In this document: positions 47,949 through 57,198 of the stretch, in pieces
Position numbering within the stretch: position 1 is the first letter of the stretch
How the letters are laid out: each line of letters opens with the position of its first letter
Assembly (NCBI GenBank): GCA_945917985.1
Contig: CAMEIH010000012.1
Location: 1 to 64,000, forward strand
Source of the DNA: an uncultured Clostridium sp.
GTDB lineage: Bacteria; Bacillota; Clostridia; Lachnospirales; Lachnospiraceae
Direction: 5' to 3'
Length of the DNA stretch: 64,000 bases
Program-made: the position numbers and the translations under genes
Notes under the pieces: generated by a model
Told to the model about the DNA's origin: nothing
The model's database searches: none
Seen by the model: the letters and a program-made list of their open reading frames with translations, nothing else

Positions 47949-49916
47949 TTAACAGATTTCAGCACCTGCAGGCATTTCCTTGTCAGGTACCATAAGTGCA
48001 TAATTGCCTTCCGCATCTTCAGCGCAAAGCAGCATTCCTTCCGAAAGCACTCCGGCCAGTTTTGCAGGCTTTAAGTTCACCAGAACCATCACCTTTTTGC
48101 CAACCATCTCCTGCGGACTGTAATGCTGTTTGATGCCGGAAACGATCTGTTTCACCTGATTTCCGATGCGCACCTGTGAGCAGAGAAGCTTCTTTGACTT
48201 GGGTACTTCCTCACAGGCAATGATCTCTCCTACCTGGAACTGCATTTTGGCAAAATCATCATAACCGATTTCTTCCTTGGATTCGATATCAATTACATTG
48301 TCCTGTGCCTCTTCTTTGGCAGGTTCCTGTGCCGCTTTTCTTTCTGCAAACATAGCCTCTGCTTTTTCCACTACTTCCCTGGCATCCAGTCTTGCAAAAA
48401 GGATCTCGGGTTTATCCGTCACGTGATTGCCGGAAGGATACTTGCCAAATGCGGTAAGTTCCTCGAATCCACGAAGAGAGGTGTTTAACTGAGCTGCAAT
48501 CTTCTTTGCAGTGGAAGGCATATAGGGTTCCAGGAGAGAAGCACCGATCACAATGCTTTCTACCAGATTGTACAGAACAGTCGCAAGTCTGTCTTTCTTT
48601 GCCTCATCCTTTGCAAGCACCCAGGGCTCTGTCTCATCAATATATTTATTGCAGCGCTTAAACAGTGCAAAAATTTCCGTCAGGGCATCTGCCACTCGAA
48701 GCTCATCCATCTTTGCACTGACTTTTGCATAAGTGCCGGTAGCAACAGTTTTCAGTTCCTCATCCACTGCTTCGCTGACACCCTTGTCGGAAACTTCTCC
48801 TCCAAAATATTTGTTGCTCATGGATATGGTTCTGTTTACCAGATTACCTAAGGTATTTGCCAGATCGGAATTGATCCTCTCCACAAGCAGTTCCCAGGAA
48901 ATGGTTCCGTCATTGTCATAAGGCATTTCATGAAGCACAAAATAGCGAACCGCATCCACGCCAAAGAAGTCTACCAGATCATCCGCATAGATTACATTTC
49001 CCTTGGATTTGCTCATTTTGCCGTCACCCTGTAACAGCCAGGGATGACCAAACACCTGCTTTGGCAGAGGTTCCCCCAGCGCCATCAGGAAAATAGGCCA
49101 GTAAATAGTATGGAATCTGATAATATCCTTGCCGATCAGATGAAGATCTGCAGGCCAGAGTTTCTTGTACTGCTCGCTGCTGTTGCCGTCACAGTCATAT
49201 CCAATTCCCGTAATGTAGTTTGTCAGTGCATCCAACCACACATAGACTACGTGCTTGTCATCAAAGTCTACCGGAATTCCCCATTTAAATGAAGTTCTGG
49301 ACACGCATAAGTCCTGCAGTCCCGGCAGGAGGAAGTTGTTCATCATTTCATTCTTACGCGATACCGGCTGAATAAATTCCGGATGCGTGTTGATATGCTC
49401 AATCAATTTGTCCGCATATTTGCTCATTCTGAAGAAATATGCCTCCTCTTTTGCAGGCTTTACCTCTCTTCCACAGTCCGGACACTTGCCGTCCACAAGC
49501 TGGGATTCCGTCCAGAAAGATTCACATGGAGTACAGTAAAGTCCTTCATAGGATCCCTTGTAAATATCTCCCTGATCATACAGTTTCTTGAAAATCTTCT
49601 GTACCTGCTTTTCATGATAACCATCTGTGGTTCGGATAAAATGATCATAGGAGGTATCCATCAGATCCCACAGATTCTTGATCGTTCCCGCCACATTATC
49701 CACGAATTCTTTGGGCGTAATGCCTGCCTCCTGTGCTTTTAATTCGATTTTCTGCCCATGCTCATCGGTTCCGGTCTGGAAGTAGACATCATAGCCGTCC
49801 TTTCTCTTAAAACGGGCGATGCTGTCTGCCAGCACGATCTCATAACTGTTACCGATATGGGGTTTGCCGGATGTATAAGCAATCGCTGTTGTAATGTAAT
49901 ACTTTCCCTTATTCAT
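47949..49916 (-). CDS. metG: Methionine--tRNA ligase
   Basis: YYITTAIAYTSGKPHIGNSYE; KMSKSKGNVI; C-terminal tRNA-binding domain. Confidence 0.96.
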   Translation of the reverse strand: MNKGKYYITTAIAYTSGKPHIGNSYEIVLADSIARFKRKDGYDVYFQTGTDEHGQKIELKAQEAGITPKEFVDNVAGTIKNLWDLMDTSYDHFIRTTDGYHEKQVQKIFKKLYDQGDIYKGSYEGLYCTPCESFWTESQLVDGKCPDCGREVKPAKEEAYFFRMSKYADKLIEHINTHPEFIQPVSRKNEMMNNFLLPGLQDLCVSRTSFKWGIPVDFDDKHVVYVWLDALTNYITGIGYDCDGNSSEQYKKLWPADLHLIGKDIIRFHTIYWPIFLMALGEPLPKQVFGHPWLLQGDGKMSKSKGNVIYADDLVDFFGVDAVRYFVLHEMPYDNDGTISWELLVERINSDLANTLGNLVNRTISMSNKYFGGEVSDKGVSEAVDEELKTVATGTYAKVSAKMDELRVADALTEIFALFKRCNKYIDETEPWVLAKDEAKKDRLATVLYNLVESIVIGASLLEPYMPSTAKKIAAQLNTSLRGFEELTAFGKYPSGNHVTDKPEILFARLDAREVVEKAEAMFAERKAAQEPAKEEAQDNVIDIESKEEIGYDDFAKMQFQVGEIIACEEVPKSKKLLCSQVRIGNQVKQIVSGIKQHYSPQEMVGKKVMVLVNLKPAKLAGVLSEGMLLCAEDAEGNYALMVPDKEMPAGAEIC

Positions 49917-49964
49917 GTTCTGTAAAGCTCCTTTCCTGATCATAAAAGTCCATTTCCTGCGAAA

Positions 49965-50262
49965 TGAAAAAAGCCATCTTCTATCCATAACGACAGAAGA
50001 CAGCTGTTAAACCGTGTTACCACTTCTTTTCATCTCTTTCTCACGAAAGAAATCTCATGGGGTACAGTAAAAAATATACCCTTCCGCTGTAACAGGCGGA
50101 TCCTGTTGCAATCTAACCGCTTACATTGAAACGGGTCGGTGCACTGCTCGGAAGCCATCTTCGGTCCATCGCCGCTTAGTTCCTCCCAGCCTGCAGTCAC
50201 CTGCGGGAACTTTCTCTGTAAAGCTTACCTGTACCTACTCTCTTCGTCATTGCGTTTACTTG
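49965..50262 (-). promoter_or_regulatory. T-box leader of metG
   Basis: Minus strand: AGAGAGTAGG...GAGCAG stem I, GAAGTGGTAACACGG T-box, terminator AGCTGTCTTCTGTCG...AGAAGATGGCTTTTTT; candidate AUG specifier at 50156-50158. Confidence 0.88.
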
Positions 50263-50341
50263 ATAATTATAGCATTAGCCTATCACAAAGGGATTCTGTT
50301 GTCAAATTCTCATTTACCCTTACCATTATTTCTCTGCCAGA

Positions 50342-51229
50342 TCATTGCAGGCTTTTGATCAAAAACAGATATTCCTGACCCCTTTCCACTACATTTTTCT
50401 CATGTCGAAATCCCAATTTTCTTAAAAGCTTTAATGACGCCTTATTTTCTTCCTGTACCAGTGCCTGCACCTGTTCAAAGCAAAGCTCCTCCTTTGCATA
50501 AGTTAAAATGGCGCTGCAGCTTTCCAAAGCATATCCCCTGCCCTGATGAGATACATCGATCACAAAACCAAGCTCCGGCAGATCATAACCTTCCCTGATA
50601 CTGAGTCCTGCTCTTCCTATCACCTGCCCTGTGTCCTTTAAAAGAACTGTCCACATACCAAAACCGTAGAATCCATAGATCTGTCTAATATAGGACTCCA
50701 TATAGGCATTTTCCTCATCAGGATCCTGAAAGAGATCTTCCATATAATAGGTAATAGACGGTTCCTGATAGATTCTGTAAAAATCCGTTACATCCGCCAC
50801 CGTACTTTCCCGAATCTTAAGCCGCTGCGTTTCGAGAATATCCCAGGGGATTCCGGCAAGCCGCCTGTAAACCTCGTCATATGCTCTTAACGTGAGTTCT
50901 TCCACATTATCTACCGCATAAAGCGCATCCGCAAAAGAAACATCTCTGTTTTTATCATGGTACAGGGCTATGACATAACATCCCTGTTTCAGAAGATACT
51001 TTAAGACCTCAACCTTATCCGTGATATAGAGCACTTCTTCCATCAGATATCTTTCCCTGTCCTGAGTACTGTCACGCAAAGCCGCATCAGCATAGGTATC
51101 ATCTTTCTTACAACGGAAAAATAATGTTTTTACTCCTCCGTCATTTAATGTTTCATCAATACTTTTCCGATGTTTTTCAAGATAGCGAAAGCCATATTCT
51201 GTTACCACAAACACAACGCATTTTAACAT
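50342..51229 (-). CDS. GNAT acetyltransferase with N-terminal HAD-like region
   Basis: C-terminal ETQRLKIRES...DVSHQGRGYALES...KLLRKLGF; N-terminal about 130 aa with HAD-like pattern. Confidence 0.75.
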   Translation of the reverse strand: MLKCVVFVVTEYGFRYLEKHRKSIDETLNDGGVKTLFFRCKKDDTYADAALRDSTQDRERYLMEEVLYITDKVEVLKYLLKQGCYVIALYHDKNRDVSFADALYAVDNVEELTLRAYDEVYRRLAGIPWDILETQRLKIRESTVADVTDFYRIYQEPSITYYMEDLFQDPDEENAYMESYIRQIYGFYGFGMWTVLLKDTGQVIGRAGLSIREGYDLPELGFVIDVSHQGRGYALESCSAILTYAKEELCFEQVQALVQEENKASLKLLRKLGFRHEKNVVERGQEYLFLIKSLQ

Positions 51230-51315
51230 TGCAATGTCCCTTCGGTTTGGATACAATAGATATGTTATGATTATAATATAGTTGCAAAAATTTGAAAAGA
51301 AGGGAAGTAAATACA

Positions 51316-51837
51316 ATGGCACAGAATCCTATCGTAACATTTACCATGGAAAGCGGAGACGTGATCAAGGCTGAGCTTTATCCCGATATTGCTCCCATTT
51401 CCGTCAATAATTTCATCAGTCTCATCAACAAAAATTTCTATGACGGTCTGATCTTCCACCGCGTGATCCGCGGCTTCATGATCCAGGGAGGGGATCCGGA
51501 AGGCACAGGAATGGGTGGCCCCGGCTACAGTATTAAAGGCGAATTTGCCGCCAACGGCGTAGAAAATAACTTGAAACATACGGAAGGCGTTCTCTCCATG
51601 GCAAGAAGCATGATGCCAAACTCCGCAGGCTCTCAGTTCTTTATTATGCATAAGGACGCTCCCCATCTGGACGGTTCCTATGCGGCTTTCGGCAAAGTGA
51701 TTGAAGGAATGGAAAATGTAAACAAAATCGCAGAGACACCTACCGATTATTCCGACCGCCCTCTGGAAGATCAGAGAATAAAATCCGTAACCGTTGAAAC
51801 ATTCGGCGTGGAATATCCGGAACCCGAAAAGTATTAA
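51316..51837 (+). CDS. Peptidyl-prolyl cis-trans isomerase (cyclophilin)
   Basis: FHRVIRGFMIQGGDPEGTGMGGPGY; GSQFFIMHKDAPHLDGSYAAFGKV. Confidence 0.95.
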   Translation: MAQNPIVTFTMESGDVIKAELYPDIAPISVNNFISLINKNFYDGLIFHRVIRGFMIQGGDPEGTGMGGPGYSIKGEFAANGVENNLKHTEGVLSMARSMMPNSAGSQFFIMHKDAPHLDGSYAAFGKVIEGMENVNKIAETPTDYSDRPLEDQRIKSVTVETFGVEYPEPEKY

Positions 51838-52029
51838 TAACCTTTTTAAGGCTATGTAAAGGGGACAAAGGTACTATATCGTTCATATTTTGTTAACATT
51901 TAATTTAAAAAAATTTCAATAACAAATCATTCTTTAGACATTTCTGCCTTATATACTGTTATCATAAGATACAGAAATGAAACAGATGATTACAAGTAAT
52001 TGATTTTTAAATAACTTTTTCATAATAAA

Positions 52030-52055
52030 TGCCAAGTAAGCAAGCTTACTTGGCA
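52030..52055. repeat. 26-bp perfect palindrome
   Basis: TGCCAAGTAAGCAAGCTTACTTGGCA. Confidence 0.9.
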
Positions 52056-52112
52056 TCCTCCCTTTTTAGGGCAAAAAAGGCTCGCTAAACAGCGTACCTT
52101 TATAAAAAATAT

Positions 52113-52140
52113 AAAAGCGGCGCTTTGGGCGCCGCTTTTT
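52113..52140 (-). terminator. Intrinsic terminator of fba
   Basis: AAAGCGGCGC-TTTG-GGCGCCGCTTTTTT. Confidence 0.85.
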
Positions 52141-52157
52141 TGTCTTTTATTTTCTAT

Positions 52158-53126
52158 TTAGGCCTTACCGTCAGAACCAAGTACGTTCACGATCTTGTGA
52201 GCAACCATGTCCTTAACAGCCTGACGAGCGGGCTTCAAGTACTGACGAGGATCAAAGTGATCCGGATGCTCTGCAAAGTACTTACGGATATTACCAGTCA
52301 TTGCAAGACGAATATCGGAGTCGATATTGATCTTGCATACTGCAAGCTGTGCTGCCTTACGGAGCTGCTCTTCCGGAATACCTACTGCATCAGGCATATT
52401 ACCGCCATACTGGTTCACCATCTTTACAAATTCCTGAGGAACGGAAGAAGAACCATGAAGAACGATAGGGAAGCCGGGAAGACGCTTAATGCACTCCTCC
52501 AATACGTCAAAACGAAGCGGAGGGGGAACTAAGATACCTTCAGCGTTTCTGGTACACTGAGCTGCTGTAAACTTGTAAGCACCATGAGAAGTACCGATAG
52601 CAATTGCAAGAGAGTCACATCCTGTTCTGTCAACAAACTCTTCAACCTCTTCGGGACGGGTGTACATTTCCTTACCGGATTCTACAACTACTTCATCCTC
52701 AACACCGGCTAATGTTCCGAGTTCTGCCTCAACAACTACACCATGTGCATGTGCATATTCTACAACCTGCTTGGTGAGTGCAATATTGTCCTCAAAAGAC
52801 TTGGAAGATGCATCGATCATAACGGAAGTAAATCCGCCGTCAATACAGGATTTGCACAGTTCAAAGCTGTCACCGTGGTCTAAGTGAAGAGCAATCGGAA
52901 TCTGAGGATTCTCTGCTACTGCTGCCTCTACTAACTTAACCAGATAGGTATGGTTAGCATAAGCACGCGCTCCCTTGGAAACCTGAAGAATAACAGGGCT
53001 GTTAAGTTCGCCTGCTGCCTCAGTAATACCCTGAACGATCTCCATGTTGTTTACGTTGAATGCACCGATTGCATATCCGCCATCGTATGCCTTCTTAAAC
53101 ATTTCGGTTGTTGTAACTAATGGCAT
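52158..53126 (-). CDS. fba: Fructose-bisphosphate aldolase class II
   Basis: YAIGAFNVNNMEIVQGI; ALHLDHGDSFELC; VLHGSSSVP. Confidence 0.95.
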   Translation of the reverse strand: MPLVTTTEMFKKAYDGGYAIGAFNVNNMEIVQGITEAAGELNSPVILQVSKGARAYANHTYLVKLVEAAVAENPQIPIALHLDHGDSFELCKSCIDGGFTSVMIDASSKSFEDNIALTKQVVEYAHAHGVVVEAELGTLAGVEDEVVVESGKEMYTRPEEVEEFVDRTGCDSLAIAIGTSHGAYKFTAAQCTRNAEGILVPPPLRFDVLEECIKRLPGFPIVLHGSSSVPQEFVKMVNQYGGNMPDAVGIPEEQLRKAAQLAVCKINIDSDIRLAMTGNIRKYFAEHPDHFDPRQYLKPARQAVKDMVAHKIVNVLGSDGKA

Positions 53127-53155
53127 TGTTTTTACCACCTTTCTTAATGATATTA

Positions 53156-53171
53156 TTTTGACCGGTCAAAA
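53156..53171. promoter_or_regulatory. 16-bp perfect palindrome in the fba leader
   Basis: TTTTGACCGGTCAAAA, downstream of TTGCGA-N17-TATAAT and upstream of the fba SD. Confidence 0.6.
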
Positions 53172-53259
53172 CCGGATATTCACTATCGCTCCTATTATAC
53201 CCCAAAGCTTGTCCTTTCGCAAATATATTCTCGAAAAAGATGTTCCCGAAAGAAATTTT

Positions 53260-54156
53260 CTATTTAGGTACACGAATCTGCAGTGCCTGCTTATAGACCT
53301 GAATGACGGTCTCGGTATGTTTGCCGCCGTATTCTCCGTCCAGTGTCCAGGCAACTTCCTCCTCCGAACTGATCTTCAAAGAAGAGGCTTTAAAGCAATA
53401 CATTAAATCCGTATTGATATTTCGATTCAGAAGTGCCGCCATGATCATATTTAATTCCACTGGATTGGCGGGTCTTCTGATCAGCGTCACCTCGAATTCT
53501 CCGTCATCCAGCTGCACGTATTTGCCTGTAATTCTTTTAAAACCGCCAACCGAAAGAGAATTTGTGATCATACCGAAAATAAAATCGCCCTCAATCACCT
53601 GATCATCGTATTCCACCTTCATGGGATAGGATTTGATGCCGGGAAGGCGTCTCATTCCTTCCAGAATATAAGCCATATGTCCAAGCATATTTTTCATTTC
53701 CTGCCTGGTCTCATAGGAAACATCCGTAAACAGGCCAAACGCTGCACAATACACAAAAATATCATTGTTAAAGCCACCGATGTCGCAGCCGAAATTTTGT
53801 CCCTCCACAATCACACTTGCAGCTTCCGCCATATTTTTAGGAATTTTCAGGCTTCCGGCAAAGTCATTTGTAGTTCCTGCCGGGACATAGCCGATAGGCA
53901 GCCTTTTTTCACACTGCATCATTCCCGTCACCACTTCATCGAGAGTACCGTCTCCTCCGCTGCATGCAATGAGATCATAATATCCAAGTCTTCTTTCCGT
54001 GACAGCTTTTATCCCATCTCCCGCTGACTGGGTGGGATAAGCAGTCACTTCATAACCGGCTTTCACAAAAATATCTATCAGGTCAAGCAGATTGCTTCGT
54101 ATCTGTGCCTTTCCCGCTTTTGGGTTGTAAATAAAAAGCATTTTTTTCTTTTCCAT
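53260..54156 (-). CDS. Diacylglycerol kinase family lipid kinase
   Basis: FIYNPKAGKAQ; SGGDGTLDEVVTG; GYVPAGTTNDFAGSL. Confidence 0.92.
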   Translation of the reverse strand: MEKKKMLFIYNPKAGKAQIRSNLLDLIDIFVKAGYEVTAYPTQSAGDGIKAVTERRLGYYDLIACSGGDGTLDEVVTGMMQCEKRLPIGYVPAGTTNDFAGSLKIPKNMAEAASVIVEGQNFGCDIGGFNNDIFVYCAAFGLFTDVSYETRQEMKNMLGHMAYILEGMRRLPGIKSYPMKVEYDDQVIEGDFIFGMITNSLSVGGFKRITGKYVQLDDGEFEVTLIRRPANPVELNMIMAALLNRNINTDLMYCFKASSLKISSEEEVAWTLDGEYGGKHTETVIQVYKQALQIRVPK

Positions 54157-54208
54157 ACATCCTCCCAAAAAACAAAAGCGCCTCACTTTCGTGGGCGCTC
54201 AAGATTAT

Positions 54209-54469
54209 CTATTCCGCTTTACCGCTCAGATAATCACTAATGTGCTCTACTGCCTCTTTTTCATCACTGCCCTCAGCGACAATAGTAACAGTTTCTCCCT
54301 GACTTAATGCCATACTCATCATTCCCATAATGCTCTTGGCATTTACTTTCTTCCCCTCTGCAACAAGGTGTATGCTGCTTTCGTGTCTGCTTGCAATCTG
54401 TACCAGCATCGCAATCGGTCTTGCGTCAAAATCTTCCGCCATTTTGATCTCGATAGACTTTTCGGTCAT
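54209..54469 (-). CDS. HPr-family (Crh-like) protein
   Basis: HPr fold with EDFDARPIAMLVQIAS and AKSIMGMMSMAL; next to whiA. Confidence 0.88.
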   Translation of the reverse strand: MTEKSIEIKMAEDFDARPIAMLVQIASRHESSIHLVAEGKKVNAKSIMGMMSMALSQGETVTIVAEGSDEKEAVEHISDYLSGKAE

Positions 54470-54482
54470 AATATCTCCTCCT

Positions 54483-55355
54483 TTAGATCCGAATTTTGTC
54501 GGCAATTTCACTCAATTTTCGTAATCTATGGTTCACACCGGATTTACCTACCGGTGGTTCTAAATAACCGCCCAATTCCTGAAGGGAACTCTCCGGATGC
54601 GTCAATCTCACAAGAGCCATTTCCCTGAGATTATCCGGAAGACCTGAAAGTCCGACATGCTTTTGAATAAGCTGGATATCTTCTATCTGCTTGCTCGCGG
54701 CATTCACTGTTTTCGCAATATTGGCAGTTTCACAGTTCACCTGCCTGTTAATCGAGTTACGCATTTCCTTCTCTATCCTTAGATTTTCAAGATTCATTAA
54801 GGATAAATGCGCTCCCATTACATTAAGCAGATCAACAATGCCTGATCCTTCCTTCAGATACACAACATAGTATTTTTTACGTCTTACTACTTTAGCCTCG
54901 ATATCAAAGCTATGTATGGCTGCCTGAATCTGATTTGCCTGTGACTCGTATTCACACACAAATTCCAAATGATACCCCTTCTTTGGATCACTCATAGAGC
55001 CAACGCACAAAAAAGCTCCTCGCAGATAAGCACGTTTACAACAGCTGTTCTTAATAAGGAGAGGACTCACGCCCTCACAAAGCTGCCGCACCTGTTTGTC
55101 CCCATCAAGCACTTTAACCGCCTGAAGTACCTTCTCAGTACCAGTATTTATAATAAAGGTTTTTTTCCATAATGTAAAGTACTTTCTGGCAACCGACTCA
55201 TTTTCCGAATGCAGCACAATCCGATACTCTCCGTCTTCCTCCTGACAAATCCGGCATCCAAAATGAATAATCGCTGAAAGTTCCGCTAATTGGCAGTGTC
55301 TGGAACCCGGAATTACTTTTTCCAGTTCCGCTTTAACCCCGATTGAAAATGACAT
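54483..55355 (-). CDS. whiA: DNA-binding protein WhiA
   Basis: N-terminal LAGLIDADG-like fold; C-terminal HTH HPESSLQELGGYLEPPVGKSGVNHRLRKL. Confidence 0.94.
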   Translation of the reverse strand: MSFSIGVKAELEKVIPGSRHCQLAELSAIIHFGCRICQEEDGEYRIVLHSENESVARKYFTLWKKTFIINTGTEKVLQAVKVLDGDKQVRQLCEGVSPLLIKNSCCKRAYLRGAFLCVGSMSDPKKGYHLEFVCEYESQANQIQAAIHSFDIEAKVVRRKKYYVVYLKEGSGIVDLLNVMGAHLSLMNLENLRIEKEMRNSINRQVNCETANIAKTVNAASKQIEDIQLIQKHVGLSGLPDNLREMALVRLTHPESSLQELGGYLEPPVGKSGVNHRLRKLSEIADKIRI

Positions 55356-55382
55356 ACTTTTCTTATCCTTATATCCAATGCT

Positions 55383-56246
55383 TTAAACGCCTTGTCCCAC
55401 ATCTCTGTGCGCAATTTTAAGCCCGTAGTTTCCCTTATTCTTCAATCGGCTGTACAGTCTGTTTGCCAGCGTAACGCTTCTATGCTTGCCACCGGTACAG
55501 CCAATTCCGATCACAAGCTGATATTTTCCTTCCTTTACATAATTGGGAATCAGGAAGGAAAGCATGTCACAAAGCTTATCGATAAAGGTTTCCGCCTCCG
55601 GAAAGCTCATCACATACTCCTGTACTTCTTTGTCGTTTCCCGTCTTATATTTCAGCTCATCAATATAAAAAGGGTTTGGCAGGAAGCGAACATCAAAAAC
55701 CAGATCCGCATCTGCCGGTATACCATGCTTAAATCCAAACGAAAGAATGGTGATCATAAGACTGTTATATTCCTCATTCTTTACAAAGATACGATCAATT
55801 TCTTCTTTTAATTCCCTTGTAAGAAGCTTTGAGGTATCGATCACATAATCCGCTTTGCTGCGAATATCCTGAAGGATCTTTCTCTCCTTCAAAATACCGT
55901 CCTCCACCCTTCCGTCCGGAGAGAGCGGATGCATTCTCCTTGTTTCCTTATACCTTTTCAAAAGGACTTGATCGCTTGCCTCCATAAACAGGATCTCAAA
56001 ACTGTATCCGTTTTCCTTCAGCTTTTCTAACACCTTCTGTGCATCTTCAAAGGGCTGATCGGCACGTACATCAAGGCCAAGCGCAACCTTACCGACCTCA
56101 CTGTTTGGCATGGCAATGAGTTCCACAAATTTTTCGATCAGAGGTACCGGAAGATTGTCCACGCAATAAAATCCTACATCTTCAAGCATTCTGAGCGCCG
56201 TACTTTTACCGCCGCCGCTCATCCCTGTCACAATTACAAACCGCAT
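55383..56246 (-). CDS. rapZ: RNase adapter/nucleotide-binding protein RapZ
   Basis: VTGMSGGGKSTALRMLED; IGCTGGKHRSV. Confidence 0.94.
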   Translation of the reverse strand: MRFVIVTGMSGGGKSTALRMLEDVGFYCVDNLPVPLIEKFVELIAMPNSEVGKVALGLDVRADQPFEDAQKVLEKLKENGYSFEILFMEASDQVLLKRYKETRRMHPLSPDGRVEDGILKERKILQDIRSKADYVIDTSKLLTRELKEEIDRIFVKNEEYNSLMITILSFGFKHGIPADADLVFDVRFLPNPFYIDELKYKTGNDKEVQEYVMSFPEAETFIDKLCDMLSFLIPNYVKEGKYQLVIGIGCTGGKHRSVTLANRLYSRLKNKGNYGLKIAHRDVGQGV

Positions 56247-56256
56247 GACGCCCTCC

Positions 56257-57177
56257 TTAAAAATCTCCCAGATAAATAATTTCCCGTTCCAAAGAAACTC
56301 CGAATTTATTCTTTACTCTCTCCTGTACTTCCGCTATTACATCCGCCACATCCGTCGCAGACGCTTTTCCCGTATTGACCACAAACCCGCAGTGCTTTTC
56401 AGATACTTTGGCACCGCCCACGGAAAATCCCCGAAGTCCTGTATCCATGATTAGTTTCCCGGCAAAGTATCCCTCAGGTCTTTTAAACGTACTTCCTGCG
56501 GAAGGAAATTCAAGAGGCTGTTTCTCTCTTCGTTTTGCATTCAGCTCATCCATCTTTTTCCTGATTTCTTCCCTGTTTCCTTCCTTCAGCTTCAGTGTTA
56601 CCTCAAGCACGGTAAAATGACGGTTTTTAATAATACTGGTCCGATATCCGAATTCCATTGTATCGTTGTCAAGCGTAAGGATCTCGCCATCATTTGAAAG
56701 AACCCTTACACTTTCCACGATCTGCTTCATTTCACCGTCATATGCGCCGGCATTCATGACTACACCACCGCCAACGGTTCCCGGAATTCCGGAAGCAAAC
56801 TCAAAACCCGTAAGTCCATGCTCATATGCACACTTGGCCGCGCTCGAAAGCAGCGCACCGCTTTGCAACTTCATACGGTCCTCTTCAACAGTAATCCGGC
56901 TGAATTTATCACCGATATGGAGAATCACTCCCTCATAGCCATGATCACTCACCAGAAGATTGCTGCCATTTCCAAGTACAAAATAATCTATACCGACCTG
57001 TTCCAAGTACGGAATCAGTCCGGTCAGCTGCTCCTCACTGCTGATCCTGATAAAACAGGAAGCATCCCCTCCGATTCGAAAGGTAGTATGCTTACACATG
57101 GGCTCCGCCTTCAGAATATCTTCCTTCGGCACGAATTTTTCTATCAATTCATATACTGCTGCGCTTAATTCCTGCAC
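56257..57177 (-). CDS. murB: UDP-N-acetylenolpyruvoylglucosamine reductase
   Basis: GNGSNLLVSD; GIPGTVGGGVVMNAGAYDGEM; SAGSTFKRPEGYFAGKLI. Confidence 0.95.
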   Translation of the reverse strand: MQELSAAVYELIEKFVPKEDILKAEPMCKHTTFRIGGDASCFIRISSEEQLTGLIPYLEQVGIDYFVLGNGSNLLVSDHGYEGVILHIGDKFSRITVEEDRMKLQSGALLSSAAKCAYEHGLTGFEFASGIPGTVGGGVVMNAGAYDGEMKQIVESVRVLSNDGEILTLDNDTMEFGYRTSIIKNRHFTVLEVTLKLKEGNREEIRKKMDELNAKRREKQPLEFPSAGSTFKRPEGYFAGKLIMDTGLRGFSVGGAKVSEKHCGFVVNTGKASATDVADVIAEVQERVKNKFGVSLEREIIYLGDF

Positions 57178-57198
57178 CTTTACACCTGCTATTTCCTG

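Noticed and set aside
51838-52029. AT-rich intergenic region as a 6S-like or other sRNA gene
   Set aside because: No convincing promoter with proper spacing or recognisable secondary structure; only the terminal palindrome stands out and is reported separately.
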